The notes beneath the pieces are model-generated. The model saw only the letters and a program-made list of their open reading frames with translations, searched no databases and was not told where the DNA came from. A program made the translations under genes and the position numbers. This document shows positions 8,084 through 16,612 of a stretch of DNA of 64,000 nt, in pieces. The stretch is from Pseudomonas asplenii (GTDB lineage: Bacteria; Pseudomonadota; Gammaproteobacteria; Pseudomonadales; Pseudomonadaceae), in assembly GCF_001293465.1 (NCBI RefSeq), contig NZ_JSYZ01000014.1, positions 248,001 through 312,000 on the forward strand, read 5' to 3'. Numbering within the stretch: position 1 is the first letter of the stretch; each line of letters begins with the position of its first letter.

Positions 8084-9427
8084 TCAGTCGAGCTTGAGGA
8101 CCTTGGCCAGGATGATCTTCGGCCCCTTCATCTTCTTGATGATGATGCGCAGGCCTTCGACTTCCATCACCTCTTCCTCCTCGGGCACCCGCTTCAGGCT
8201 CTCGTAGACCAGGCCGGCGAGGGTTTCGGCCTCGATATGGTCCAGGTCGATACCCAGCAGGCGCTCGACCTTGAACAGCGGCGTGTCACCGCGCACCAGC
8301 AACTTGCCCGGCTGGTAGGCGAGGATGCCGCGTTCGGCCTTGCGGTGTTCGTCCTGGATGTCGCCGACCAGCACTTCGAGCACGTCTTCCATGGTCAGGT
8401 AGCCGATCACCTTGCTGTCGGCTTCCTCGACCAGGGCGAAGTGCGAGCCGCCCTGGCGGAACTGCTCGAGCAGGCGCGACAGCGGCATGTGCTTGGACAC
8501 GCGCTCCAGCGGGCGGGTCAGTTCGGCCAGGTTGAACGACTCGGGGATGTGGTCCAGGGCCGCCAGTTCCAGCAACAGGTCCTTGATGTGCAGCAGGCCG
8601 ACGAACACATTGCGCTCGGCGTCGTATACCGGGTAGCGGCTGAACTTGTGGCGACGGAACAGCGCCAGGATTTCCTTGAGCGGGGCGTTGCAGTCCAGGG
8701 TCACCAGGTCTTCGCGGGAGTTGGCCCAGTCGACCACCTCCAACTCGCCCATTTCCACGGCCGAGGCCAGTACGCGCATGCCCTGGTCGCTGGGGTCCTG
8801 GCCGCGGCTGGAGTGCAGGATCAGCTTGAGCTCTTCACGGCTGTAGTGGTGTTCGTGATGCGGGCCGGGCTCGCCCTGGCCGGCGATACGCAGGATGGCG
8901 TTGGCGCTGGCGTTGAGCAGGTAGATGGCCGGGTACATCAGCCAGTAGAACAGGTACAGCGGCACCGCCGTCCACAGCGACAGCAGCTCCGGCTTGCGGA
9001 TGGCCCAGGACTTGGGTGCCAGCTCGCCGACCACGATGTGCAGGTAGGAAATGATGAAGAAGGCGGTGAAGAACGACACGCCCTTGATCACTTCGGGAGA
9101 GCTTACGCCGATGGCGCCGAGCACCGGTTCCAGCAGGTGGGCGAAGGCCGGCTCACCGACCCAGCCCAGGCCCAGCGAGGCCAGGGTGATACCCAGCTGG
9201 CAGGCGGACAGGTAGGCGTCCAGCTGGCTGTGCACGGTGCGCAGGATCTGCCCGCGCCAGCCGTTATGCTGGGCGATGGTTTCGACGCGGGTCGAGCGCA
9301 GCTTGACCATGGCGAACTCGGCCGCAACGAAGAAACCGTTGAGCAATACCAGCAGCAGAGCAAAGAGAATCATGCCGAAATCGGCGAATATCGAGAAGAG
9401 GGTCAAGCTACTAGGGGAAGGGTCCAT
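8084..9427 (-). CDS. CNNM/CBS-domain hemolysin-family membrane protein (HlyC/CorC family)
   Basis: A 447-aa integral membrane protein of the CNNM (DUF21) family, members of which are implicated in magnesium or cobalt efflux. Four hydrophobic segments lie within residues 10-185, the first being ILFALLLVLLNGFFVAAEFA with the conserved NGFFVAAE signature. Two CBS motifs follow at about 215-345, and a CorC_HlyC transporter-associated domain at about 360-447. The ATG at 9427 gives the full family length. A long palindromic element separates it from the upstream phoR. The transported ion is inferred only from the family. Confidence 0.9.
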   Translation of the reverse strand: MDPSPSSLTLFSIFADFGMILFALLLVLLNGFFVAAEFAMVKLRSTRVETIAQHNGWRGQILRTVHSQLDAYLSACQLGITLASLGLGWVGEPAFAHLLEPVLGAIGVSSPEVIKGVSFFTAFFIISYLHIVVGELAPKSWAIRKPELLSLWTAVPLYLFYWLMYPAIYLLNASANAILRIAGQGEPGPHHEHHYSREELKLILHSSRGQDPSDQGMRVLASAVEMGELEVVDWANSREDLVTLDCNAPLKEILALFRRHKFSRYPVYDAERNVFVGLLHIKDLLLELAALDHIPESFNLAELTRPLERVSKHMPLSRLLEQFRQGGSHFALVEEADSKVIGYLTMEDVLEVLVGDIQDEHRKAERGILAYQPGKLLVRGDTPLFKVERLLGIDLDHIEAETLAGLVYESLKRVPEEEEVMEVEGLRIIIKKMKGPKIILAKVLKLD

Positions 9428-9510
9428 GATGGGGTTTTACGGGTTCCATATTTCAATTTGAAGTTGTGTTTCGCGGCCTGAAAGGCAGGCCCAAGCCTTC
9501 CAATGTAGCG

Positions 9511-9705
9511 GCACACGGGCCCCTTGCCTAGTGGCCTGTGTGGCTAATTCGCATGCTCCACTCCGGGCCCATGGCTTCGCCAGACAGCGTTGCCATTCCT
9601 CGCCGTAGCCCTGCTACGACTCGTCATGGCGCCTTGCCTGGCAAACCCCTGGGCCCGAATTTGAGTATTCGAATTAACCGTACAGGCCACTAGTGGCCCG
9701 TGTGC
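9511..9705. repeat. Long nested palindromic intergenic element (about 195 bp)
   Basis: This fills most of the 301-base gap between phoR and the CNNM gene. Outer arms GCACACGGGCC (9511-9521) and GGCCCGTGTGC (9695-9705) match perfectly. Next, CTAGTGGCCTGT (9528-9539) pairs with ACAGGCCACTAG (9682-9693), and TAATTCG (9545-9551) with CGAATTA (9670-9676). The interior (CGGGCCCA..GCCAG..CGTAGC against its inverse) is imperfectly complementary. It differs from the REP hairpins elsewhere in the window. It could be a non-coding mobile element remnant or a strong 3' structure for phoR. No protein is supported here. Confidence 0.8.
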
Positions 9706-9728
9706 CTGATCCCGATGGGACCGCGCAT

Positions 9729-11051
9729 TCAGACGGAGAGTTCGTTCTTTTGCGAACGCACGACCTGGGCCGGCGCGAAATGACAGGTGAAGGTGCTGCC
9801 GTGGCCCGGCACGCTGCTGATCTCCAGGCGCGCCCGATGGCGCAGGAGCACGTGCTTGACGATGGCCAGGCCCAGGCCGGTGCCGCCGGTGTTGGAGTTG
9901 CGGCTGGAGTCGACGCGGTAGAAGCGCTCGGTCAGGCGCGGCAGGTGCTTGTTGTCGATGCCGATCCCCGAGTCCTGGACGCTGAGGTGCGCGCCCTGTT
10001 CGTCGCCCCACCAGCGTACGCGAATGGTGCCCTCGGCCGGAGTGTACTTGACGGCATTGAACACCAGGTTGGAGAAGGCACTGCGCAGTTCACCCTCGCT
10101 GCCCTTGAGACGGATGCCCGGATCGGCTTCGACGGTGATGGTCTGGTTGAGTTGCCCGGACAGCGCCTGGGCATCGTTGCGGATCGTCTGCAGCAGGCTA
10201 TCGACCTGCACCGGATGGTTGTCCGATGGGTAGTCGGTGGCCTCCAGCTTGGCCAGCAACAGCAGGTCGTTGAGCAGCGTCTGCATGCGACCGCCTTGCT
10301 GCTGCATCTGCTGCAGGGCGCGCAACCAGCGCGGGTTCACGTCCTCGACGTTGTCCAGCAGGGTCTCCAGGTAGCCGCAGATCACCGTCAGCGGGGTGCG
10401 CAACTCGTGGGAGACGTTGGCGATGAAATCCTTGCGCATCTGCTCCAACTGGTGGATGCGGGTGACATCACGGACCAGCATCAGATGCTCGTTGTTGCCG
10501 TAGCGGGTGATGTGCAGCTGGATGCGCAGGCGGTCGTTGGTGGGCGAGGGGATTTCCAGCGGTTCGGCGTAGTTGTCCTGCTCGAAGTATTCCTTGAAGC
10601 GCGGGTGGCGTACCAGGTTGGTCACCGGCTGGCCGCTGTCCTGCGGGGTCTTGAGGCCGAGCAGGGTTTCGGCGGCGCGGTTCCACCATTCCAGGTTGCC
10701 GTCGCTGTCGAGCATGACCACCGCGTCCTTGAGCGCCGCGGTGGACTCCTGGACCCGGTCGATCACCGCCTGCAGGCGGCCGCGCACGCGTTGGTCGCGG
10801 CGTTGCAGGTGGTAGATGCTGTCGAACACGTCGCCCCACAGGCCGTAGCCATCGGGCGGTGCCTCGTCGGGTTTGTGCAGACGCAGCCACTCATGCAGGC
10901 GCAGCAGTTGCTTGAGGGTCCAGACGAGGTAAATCCCCAGGCCCACGGCCAGGGCCCAGCTGTAATAGCCGCTGATCAGGCCGACCAGCAGGCAGCCGGT
11001 CACGAGCAACAACAGATGGCGGATCAGGGTGCCATGCCAGTTCTGATTCAC
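9729..11051 (-). CDS. phoR: Phosphate-sensing histidine kinase PhoR
   Basis: Inner-membrane sensor kinase of the Pho regulon, 440 aa. Hydrophobic N-terminal segments cover about residues 8-45, followed by a PAS domain at about 90-190, the dimerisation helix with the phospho-accepting histidine (ANVSHELRTPLTV near 210-222), and the ATPase with N box (SNLVFNAVKYTP), DSGIGID and GTGLGLAIVKH. It starts at GTG, 44 bases after phoB, so the two share a message. It receives the phosphate signal from Pst/PhoU and phosphorylates PhoB. Confidence 0.97.
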   Translation of the reverse strand: MNQNWHGTLIRHLLLLVTGCLLVGLISGYYSWALAVGLGIYLVWTLKQLLRLHEWLRLHKPDEAPPDGYGLWGDVFDSIYHLQRRDQRVRGRLQAVIDRVQESTAALKDAVVMLDSDGNLEWWNRAAETLLGLKTPQDSGQPVTNLVRHPRFKEYFEQDNYAEPLEIPSPTNDRLRIQLHITRYGNNEHLMLVRDVTRIHQLEQMRKDFIANVSHELRTPLTVICGYLETLLDNVEDVNPRWLRALQQMQQQGGRMQTLLNDLLLLAKLEATDYPSDNHPVQVDSLLQTIRNDAQALSGQLNQTITVEADPGIRLKGSEGELRSAFSNLVFNAVKYTPAEGTIRVRWWGDEQGAHLSVQDSGIGIDNKHLPRLTERFYRVDSSRNSNTGGTGLGLAIVKHVLLRHRARLEISSVPGHGSTFTCHFAPAQVVRSQKNELSV

Positions 11052-11094
11052 TTCAACATGCGTCCTTGTCAGCGGTCAGTGCGCGTAAGGCGGC

Positions 11095-11784
11095 TCAGCC
11101 CTTGGTGGAAAACCGGTAGCCGGTGCCGCGCACGGTTTGTACCAGATTTTCGTAGGCATCGCCGAGGGCCTTGCGCAGGCGGCGGATATGCACATCGACG
11201 GTACGCTCTTCGACATAGACGTTGCCGCCCCAGACCTGGTCCAGCAACTGCCCGCGGGTGTAGGCGCGTTCCTGGTGGGTCATGAAGAACTGCAACAGGC
11301 GATATTCGGTGGGACCCATCTCGGCCGGCTTGCCGTCGATGGTCACGCGGTGGCTGATGGGGTCGAGCAGCAGGCCACCGACTTCGATCGGCGCTTCGCC
11401 GTCGGTCGGGCCGGCGCGACGGAGCACGGCCTTCAGGCGGGCCACCAGTTCCCGGGGGGAAAACGGTTTGGTGATGTAGTCGTCGGCACCGACTTCCAGC
11501 CCCTGGATCTTGTTGTCTTCCTCGCCCTTGGCGGTGAGCATGATGATCGGGATGTCGCCGGTCAGCTCGTCGCGCTTGAGGCGGCGGGCCAGTTCGATGC
11601 CCGAGGTGCCGGGCAGCATCCAGTCGAGCAGGATCAGGTCAGGCTTGCGGTCGACGATGATCGCATGGGCCTGCTGGGAGTTTTCCGCTTCCATGCAGTC
11701 ATAGCCGGCCATTTCCAGGGCGACAGCGATCATCTCCCGAATCGGGGCTTCGTCATCGACGATCAGAATGCTCCTGCCAACCAT
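11095..11784 (-). CDS. phoB: Phosphate response regulator PhoB
   Basis: OmpR-family response regulator, 229 aa from the ATG at 11784. That start matches the usual PhoB N-terminus (MVGRSILIVDDEAPIREM) and has AAGGGA upstream; an in-frame start further out would run across the PHO box. The receiver has acidic residues 10-11 and phospho-site Asp in LLDWMLPGTSG near 54, with KPFSPRELVAR near 105. The winged-helix domain (about 130-228) contains VDVHIRRLRKALG. It activates PHO-box promoters during phosphate starvation, including its own. Confidence 0.97.
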   Translation of the reverse strand: MVGRSILIVDDEAPIREMIAVALEMAGYDCMEAENSQQAHAIIVDRKPDLILLDWMLPGTSGIELARRLKRDELTGDIPIIMLTAKGEEDNKIQGLEVGADDYITKPFSPRELVARLKAVLRRAGPTDGEAPIEVGGLLLDPISHRVTIDGKPAEMGPTEYRLLQFFMTHQERAYTRGQLLDQVWGGNVYVEERTVDVHIRRLRKALGDAYENLVQTVRGTGYRFSTKG

Positions 11785-11839
11785 GTCCCTTAATCCTCTT
11801 GTCATTGAACTGTCTTGCGCCGCATTAGATAACGAAATT

Positions 11840-11857
11840 ATTGCAGTCATGTGACAG
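11840..11857 (-). promoter_or_regulatory. PHO box upstream of phoB
   Basis: Read on the minus strand, CTGTCAC-ATGA-CTGCAAT: two 7-base direct repeats separated by 4 bases, matching the PhoB-binding layout. A -10 like TATCTA follows eight bases downstream (11831-11826), and the phoB start is 55 bases away. This supports autoactivation of phoBR by phosphorylated PhoB. Confidence 0.85.
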
Positions 11858-11937
11858 CTTTTCCGCGTTGCCGACGATAGCCAGTTTCATGAACTAAGCT
11901 GGGGGTTCGAATCTACAACCACAAAAGGAAGGTTCTG

Positions 11938-12318
11938 ATGACTAACTCTTCGTTTTCGCTCAAGGCCCTGATGGTTGCCGCCGTGCTGGCCCTGCCGGCG
12001 CTGGCCTCTGCCGCCGAACCTGCCATGGCCAAGGGTGGAATGCTGGTCGACCATCATGGCATGACGCTCTATACCTTCGACAAGGACGCCGCGGGCAAGT
12101 CGATGTGCAACGGCGACCCCTGCGAGACCAACTGGCCGCCGCTGGCCGCCACCGCCACGGACAAGGCCTCGGGCAAGTGGAGCGTGATCAAGCGCGATGA
12201 CGGCAAGCTGCAGTGGGCCTATGACGGCAAGCCGCTGTACACCTTCAAGGCCGACAAGAAGGACGGCGACATGACCGGCGACGGCAAGGGCGGCGTCTGG
12301 CACGTGGCCAAGCCCTGA
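11938..12318 (+). CDS. Secreted protein of the Lipoprotein_15/COG4315 repeat family
   Basis: A 126-aa exported protein with a cleavable signal peptide (residues 1-25, ending ASAAEP). There is no lipobox cysteine, so it should be periplasmic. It holds two copies of the family repeat: GMLVDHHGMTLYTFDKD near 34-50, followed by CNGDPCETNWPPL, and a second one near 85-105 (LQWAYDGKPLYTFKAD) ending GVWHVA. The two cysteines could form a disulphide. The family has no settled function. It is divergent from phoB and preceded by AAAGGAAGG. Confidence 0.85.
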   Translation: MTNSSFSLKALMVAAVLALPALASAAEPAMAKGGMLVDHHGMTLYTFDKDAAGKSMCNGDPCETNWPPLAATATDKASGKWSVIKRDDGKLQWAYDGKPLYTFKADKKDGDMTGDGKGGVWHVAKP

Positions 12319-12347
12319 GGACCCGTGAACCAGGGTTTTCGCGACCC

Positions 12348-12423
12348 TTGTAGGAGCCGGGCTTGCCCGCGAAGCCTTTAGCCAATTCGAGGGCCCATTC
12401 GCGGACAAGCCCTGCTCCTACAG
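12348..12423. repeat. REP-type inverted repeat
   Basis: CTTGTAGGAGCCGGGCTTGC and the inverted GACAAGCCCTGCTCCTACAG form a typical paired REP element, between the secreted-protein gene and the convergent ubiA. It may act at both transcript ends. Confidence 0.85.
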
Positions 12424-12461
12424 TCTGCGGTGTATTGGGTTGCTGTGGATTGGGAATAGGC

Positions 12462-13352
12462 TCAACGCAGCGCGTAATCCAGCACCACGCCGATGAAGAT
12501 CGCCAGCCCCGCCCAATGGTTGTGCAGGAACATCCTGAAGCAGCGCTGCGGATCGCGATCGCGGGTCATCCAGAATTCCCAGGCGAAACACGCCGCCGCC
12601 ACCAGCAACCCGACATGGAACCAGGCGCCCAGTTCGAAGCGCGAGCCGGCCAGCAGCAGGCAGCCGAGCATCAGTCCCTGCAGGGTGAGGATGATCACCC
12701 GGTCGGCATCGCCGAACAGGATCGCGGTGGATTTCACTCCGATCTTCAGGTCGTCCTCGCGGTCGGTCATCGCGTAGTAGGTGTCGAAGGCCACCGTCCA
12801 CATCAGGTTGGCGATGTACAACAGCCACGCCGCCGCCGGCAGGTTGCCGTCCTGGGCGGTGAAGGCCATCGGAATGCCCCATGAGTAGGCGGCACCCAGT
12901 ACTACCTGCGGGTAGTAGGTGTAGCGTTTCATGAAGGGATAGCAGGCTGCCAGGGCCAGGGCACCGAAGGACAACCACACGGTGGTGGCGTTGGTGCACA
13001 GCACCAGCACGAAACTGATGCCCATCAGCAGGGCGAACACCGCCACTGCCTCCTTGCCGCTGATCCTGCCCGCTGCCAACGGCCGTTGTTCGGTGCGCTT
13101 GACGTGGCCGTCGACCTTGCGGTCGGCGAAATCGTTGATCGCGCAGCCGCCGGCGCGGGTCAACACCACGCCGAGGCCGAAGATCAGCAGATGGCTCAGC
13201 GAGGGCACGCCCTTGGCGGCGATCCACAGCGCGCTCAGGGTCGGCCACATCAGCAGGTAGATGCCGATCGGCTTGTCCATCCGCGTCAGTTGCAGGAAGT
13301 CCCAGGCCCGTGGATGCAGGCGGTTCAGGGATTTGAGCAGGTTGAGGTACAT
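12462..13352 (-). CDS. ubiA: 4-hydroxybenzoate polyprenyltransferase UbiA
   Basis: Inner-membrane enzyme that attaches the polyprenyl tail to 4-hydroxybenzoate, the second step of ubiquinone synthesis. It is 296 aa with about eight membrane segments. Both Asp-rich prenyl-diphosphate/Mg2+ motifs are visible: INDFADRKVDG near residue 75 and AMTDREDDLKIG near 197. I chose the ATG at 13352, which overlaps the ubiC stop as TGATG and gives the canonical N-terminus (MYLNLLKSLNRLHPRAWDFL). It is translationally coupled to ubiC. Confidence 0.96.
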   Translation of the reverse strand: MYLNLLKSLNRLHPRAWDFLQLTRMDKPIGIYLLMWPTLSALWIAAKGVPSLSHLLIFGLGVVLTRAGGCAINDFADRKVDGHVKRTEQRPLAAGRISGKEAVAVFALLMGISFVLVLCTNATTVWLSFGALALAACYPFMKRYTYYPQVVLGAAYSWGIPMAFTAQDGNLPAAAWLLYIANLMWTVAFDTYYAMTDREDDLKIGVKSTAILFGDADRVIILTLQGLMLGCLLLAGSRFELGAWFHVGLLVAAACFAWEFWMTRDRDPQRCFRMFLHNHWAGLAIFIGVVLDYALR

Positions 13353-13915
13353 CAGCAGGTCTCCTCGGTGGCATCGACGGCCTGCCACAGACTCGGCAGG
13401 AAGATCTCCGCCACCAGCAGGCTCAACGGCCCGCGGTTGAAACGCGAGCGGCGGCCCCAGAGGTTGTCGGTACGGTGTTCGGCCGGCAACCATTGTGCCG
13501 GGTAATGGCAGACCTCGATCGCCTGGCGTTCGAAGGCCTGGTCGCAGAACAGCAGTTCGCCCAGCGAGCGGCTGCCCAGTTCATCCAGGTTCAGCCCGCC
13601 CTGTTGCAGCACGCTCTGCGCCGCCACGCTGCGGGCGAACACCCAGGGCTGGCCATGACCGCGCAGATAGACCTCGCGCACCCAACCGAGGCTCCCCGGC
13701 GGCAATTCGAGGGCGGTGCACTCGTCGTCGCGCAACGCTTGCCAGCCCTCGAACAGTGGCGTGACGCTGAAGGCATTGTCGCAAAGCCTGGTCAGGCGTC
13801 GGGTCAGTGACCCTTCGTCGAACAGCCAGTCGAGGGTCCGAGTGCTGGGTTGGGGCGCCAGTCGACTCTGCGTGAGCCAGGCGGGAGAGGCCGGAATAGG
13901 GGCGTTGTGCGACAC
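13352..13915 (-). CDS. ubiC: Chorismate--pyruvate lyase UbiC
   Basis: Cytoplasmic enzyme that splits chorismate into 4-hydroxybenzoate and pyruvate, feeding UbiA next door. At 187 aa it is of family length. The UbiC fold is recognisable in the Arg-rich substrate segment (GWVREVYLRGHGQPWVFARS, about 76-95), in RSLGELLF near 118 and in the C-terminal LWGRRSRF. The likely start is GTG at 13915. Its stop codon shares a base with the ubiA start. Confidence 0.93.
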   Translation of the reverse strand: MSHNAPIPASPAWLTQSRLAPQPSTRTLDWLFDEGSLTRRLTRLCDNAFSVTPLFEGWQALRDDECTALELPPGSLGWVREVYLRGHGQPWVFARSVAAQSVLQQGGLNLDELGSRSLGELLFCDQAFERQAIEVCHYPAQWLPAEHRTDNLWGRRSRFNRGPLSLLVAEIFLPSLWQAVDATEETC

Positions 13916-14116
13916 GATGGGCAGTTGATCGGCAGCCAGTGAGGCCGCGAGCTTACCACAGGGTATCCGGCCAATTAGAGCGCCTGGGCGGTCATGGCTG
14001 GCGATCGTGCTTGCATCTGCCGGCTTCGGTCAGTACAAAACGCCCTGAGCCGGACGACAACGCCGTACCCATCGATCGTCCGTGCCGAACATGCCTGGGA
14101 ATCGAGGAAGTAACGC

Positions 14117-14284
14117 ATGAAGAAGTGGCAGTGTGTGGTCTGTGGCCTGATCTACAACGAAGCCGAGGGCTGGCCGGATGACGGCATCGCCCCGGGTACC
14201 CGCTGGGAAGATGTGCCTGAGGATTGGCTGTGCCCGGACTGCGGCGTCGGCAAGTTGGATTTCGAGATGTTCGAAATCGCCTGA
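14117..14284 (+). CDS. rubA: Rubredoxin
   Basis: A 55-aa iron-sulphur electron carrier. The two knuckles that bind one iron are complete: C6-V-V-C9-G and C39-P-D-C42-G, with typical aromatic residues (W4, Y13, W30, W38). The ATG follows GAGGAAG by six bases. The reductase gene begins 40 bases downstream, so the pair forms an operon passing electrons from NAD(P)H to rubredoxin. Alkane hydroxylase is a classical acceptor but none is in this window, so the partner here is unknown. Confidence 0.95.
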   Translation: MKKWQCVVCGLIYNEAEGWPDDGIAPGTRWEDVPEDWLCPDCGVGKLDFEMFEIA

Positions 14285-14323
14285 TCGAGCAAATTTCAAA
14301 CAATCATGGATGTGGAGAAGGGA

Positions 14324-15472
14324 ATGAACGCACCTGTCGTGATCGTCGGTACCGGGTTGGCCGGTTACAACCTGGCCCGGGAGTTTCGCAAGCTCGACGG
14401 CGAAACCCCGCTGTTGCTGATTACCGCCGATGACGGGCGTTCCTACTCCAAGCCCATGTTGTCCACCGGCTTTGCCAAGAACAAGGACGCCGACGGCCTG
14501 AGCATGGCCGAACCCGGTGCCATGGCCGAACAGCTCAAGGCCGAAGTGCGCACCCATACCCGCATCAGCGGCATCGACCCGGGCCACAAGCGCCTGTGGA
14601 TCGGCGAGGAAGCGGTGCCCTATCGCGACCTGATCCTGGCCTGGGGCGCGGAAACCGTGCGGGTACCGGTCGAGGGCGATGCGCCCGAGGCGATCTTCCC
14701 GATCAACGATCTGGAGGACTACGCCCGTTTCCGCGCTGCTGTCGCCGGCAAGCAGCGCGTGCTGCTGCTGGGCGCGGGGCTGATCGGCTGCGAGTTCGCC
14801 AACGACCTGATCCTGGGCGGCTACGAGGTCGACCTGGTGGCGCCTTGCGAGCAGGTCATGCCGACCCTGCTGCATCCGGCAGCCGCCGCCGCGGTACAGG
14901 CCGGCCTGGAGGGCCTGGGCGCGCGTTTCCACCTGGGGCCGGTGCTGACCCGTCTGCAACGGGTCGGCGATCACCTGCAGGCGCACCTGTCCGACGGCGA
15001 GACCCTGGACTGTGACGTCGTGGTCTCGGCCATCGGCTTGCGCCCGCGCATCGACCTGGCCGCGGCGGCGGGCCTGCAGGTCAACCGCGGGGTGGTGGTC
15101 GACCGCCATCTGCGCACGTCCCACGCCAATATCTACGCCTTGGGCGATTGCGCCGAGGTCGATGGCCTGAACCTGCTCTACGTCATGCCGTTGATGAACT
15201 GTGCCCGTGCCCTGGCCCAGACCCTGGCCGGCAACCCCACGGCAGTGAGCTATGGCGCCATGCCGGTGACGGTGAAGACGCCGGTCTGCCCGCTGGTGGT
15301 ATCGCCGCCGCCACGGGGCCTGGAGGGCGCCTGGACGGTCGAGGGGCAGGGTGCCGACATCAAGGCGCTGTGCCGTGATGCCAGTGGTCGCCTGCTCGGT
15401 TATGCCCTGACCGGCGGCGCGGTCGCGGAAAAACTGGCCTTGAACAAGGAACTGCCGGCGCTGCTGGCGTAA
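14324..15472 (+). CDS. rubB: Rubredoxin--NAD(+) reductase
   Basis: FAD flavoprotein that passes electrons from NADH to rubredoxin, 382 aa from the ATG at 14324, which has GAGAAGGG just upstream. An in-frame ATG at 14306 adds six residues and is less likely. The FAD Rossmann motif is near the start (VIVGTGLAGYNLAREF), the NAD-binding motif near residue 148 (LLLGAGLIGCEFAND), and the second FAD motif (IYALGDCAEVDG) near 270. It follows rubA directly. The family also includes nitric-oxide-reductase-linked enzymes, but the neighbour settles the choice. Confidence 0.93.
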   Translation: MNAPVVIVGTGLAGYNLAREFRKLDGETPLLLITADDGRSYSKPMLSTGFAKNKDADGLSMAEPGAMAEQLKAEVRTHTRISGIDPGHKRLWIGEEAVPYRDLILAWGAETVRVPVEGDAPEAIFPINDLEDYARFRAAVAGKQRVLLLGAGLIGCEFANDLILGGYEVDLVAPCEQVMPTLLHPAAAAAVQAGLEGLGARFHLGPVLTRLQRVGDHLQAHLSDGETLDCDVVVSAIGLRPRIDLAAAAGLQVNRGVVVDRHLRTSHANIYALGDCAEVDGLNLLYVMPLMNCARALAQTLAGNPTAVSYGAMPVTVKTPVCPLVVSPPPRGLEGAWTVEGQGADIKALCRDASGRLLGYALTGGAVAEKLALNKELPALLA

Positions 15473-15659
15473 ATAACGCTCCTTCTGTCGTAAACACCCT
15501 GCTTTTGCCTCTACAAAGGTCGCAGGCAGACTGGCGCGGGGCTCGACGCCGTGCCATTCTCCTCCCGTCTGTCGCAGCGTAGAGCCTGCGGCGCTTTGGG
15601 CGCTGTTCCGGAAGAACAGCACGGACATAACAACAAAAAACCGTCAAAGAGGCTTCACT

Positions 15660-15935
15660 ATGCGTAAACCAGAACTCGCCGCTGCAATCGCTGAAAAAGC
15701 GGATCTCACCAAAGAACAGGCCAACCGTGTACTCAACGCGGTTCTCGAAGAAATCACCGGCGCGCTGCACCGCAAAGACAGCGTGACCCTGGTGGGCTTC
15801 GGCACCTTCCTGCAGCGTCATCGTGGCGCCCGTACCGGCAAGAACCCGCAAACCGGCGAGCCAGTGAAAATCAAGGCCAGCAACACCGTGGCGTTCAAGC
15901 CGGGCAAGTCGCTCAAAGACAGCGTCAACCCGTAA
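15660..15935 (+). CDS. HU-family DNA-binding protein
   Basis: Small histone-like protein that bends DNA and compacts the nucleoid, 91 aa, the standard HU length. The N-terminal helices (MRKPELAAAIAEKADLTKEQ) are followed by the GFGTF turn near 44-48 and the DNA-embracing arm (RTGKNPQTGEPVKIKA, about 59-74). GAGGCTTCACT precedes the ATG. A terminator follows. It is the last backbone gene before the T6SS island. Confidence 0.96.
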   Translation: MRKPELAAAIAEKADLTKEQANRVLNAVLEEITGALHRKDSVTLVGFGTFLQRHRGARTGKNPQTGEPVKIKASNTVAFKPGKSLKDSVNP

Positions 15936-15978
15936 GCCTCATGGCAGTACTCCCGGAGCAAGGGGAGTGTTGGGGAAG

Positions 15979-16013
15979 AATGGGCACGCCGATCGGATCG
16001 GGTGCCCATTTTC
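15979..16013 (+). terminator. Rho-independent terminator after the HU gene
   Basis: AATGGGCAC pairs with GTGCCCATT (9 bp, perfect), the loop itself contains a small CCGATC/GATCGG stem, and T residues follow. Confidence 0.88.
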
Positions 16014-16162
16014 ATTGCCGGCCCGGTTGGGCGGCGGACAAAAATGAGAGCGGCGTCATGGCTCGGTGAATGGTTGCGCCGGGCGCCTTGATTGTTACCA
16101 GTTATTGCCTGAAGATTCGCGGCTCATCGAGTCATCCACCTGCATGGAAAGCGTCTTCGACC

Positions 16163-16594
16163 ATGACTGCATACCGCCTCCAGGAAGCCGAGCTGGACAT
16201 TCCTGAGACCTGGCAGGACCAGAGCCTCAACATCTTCAAGCTGCCCGCCGTCGGTGGTGCGCGCGAAGCCAGTTTCGTCATCAGCCGCGACCCGAGCCGC
16301 GCTGACACGCCGTTTGCCGACTACGTCGAGGCCCAACTGAAAAGCGCCGGGCAGCAGTTGCCCGGTTTCAACCTGATCAAGCGCTGGGACTTCGTGCTGA
16401 GCGAGCACGCCGCCGTGCTGCTCGACTACAGCTGGCAGCGCGAAGGGCGCGAGCTGATGCTGCGCCAGGTGTTCATCGATCGCCAGCCGGTGGGCCTGAT
16501 CGCCACCCTGACCACCACGCCGAACGACCTCGTGCACCACGAGCCGGCCTGGAAGGCGGCTCTGCAGACGCTCAAGCTGCAGCCCCGGACCTGA
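16163..16594 (+). CDS. DUF1795/DcrB-type T6SS effector chaperone (Eag family)
   Basis: A 143-aa cytoplasmic protein with the DUF1795 fold found in Eag chaperones. The pattern is an N-terminal YRLQEAELDIPETWQDQS, strand-rich middle, and C-terminal WKAALQTLKL. Eag proteins shield the transmembrane helices of prePAAR effectors and load them on VgrG. The gene lies 18 bases before such an effector, as expected for an EagT6-type partner. I chose the internal ATG at 16163, which gives the family N-terminus. A second member lies at 24496-24921. Confidence 0.88.
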   Translation: MTAYRLQEAELDIPETWQDQSLNIFKLPAVGGAREASFVISRDPSRADTPFADYVEAQLKSAGQQLPGFNLIKRWDFVLSEHAAVLLDYSWQREGRELMLRQVFIDRQPVGLIATLTTTPNDLVHHEPAWKAALQTLKLQPRT

Positions 16595-16612
16595 TCGGCG
16601 GCAATCGTCAAT

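Noticed and set aside
9544..10011. A minus-strand frame through the palindrome into phoR
   Set aside because: It is out of frame with phoR and contains no recognisable domain; the palindrome explains the sequence better.
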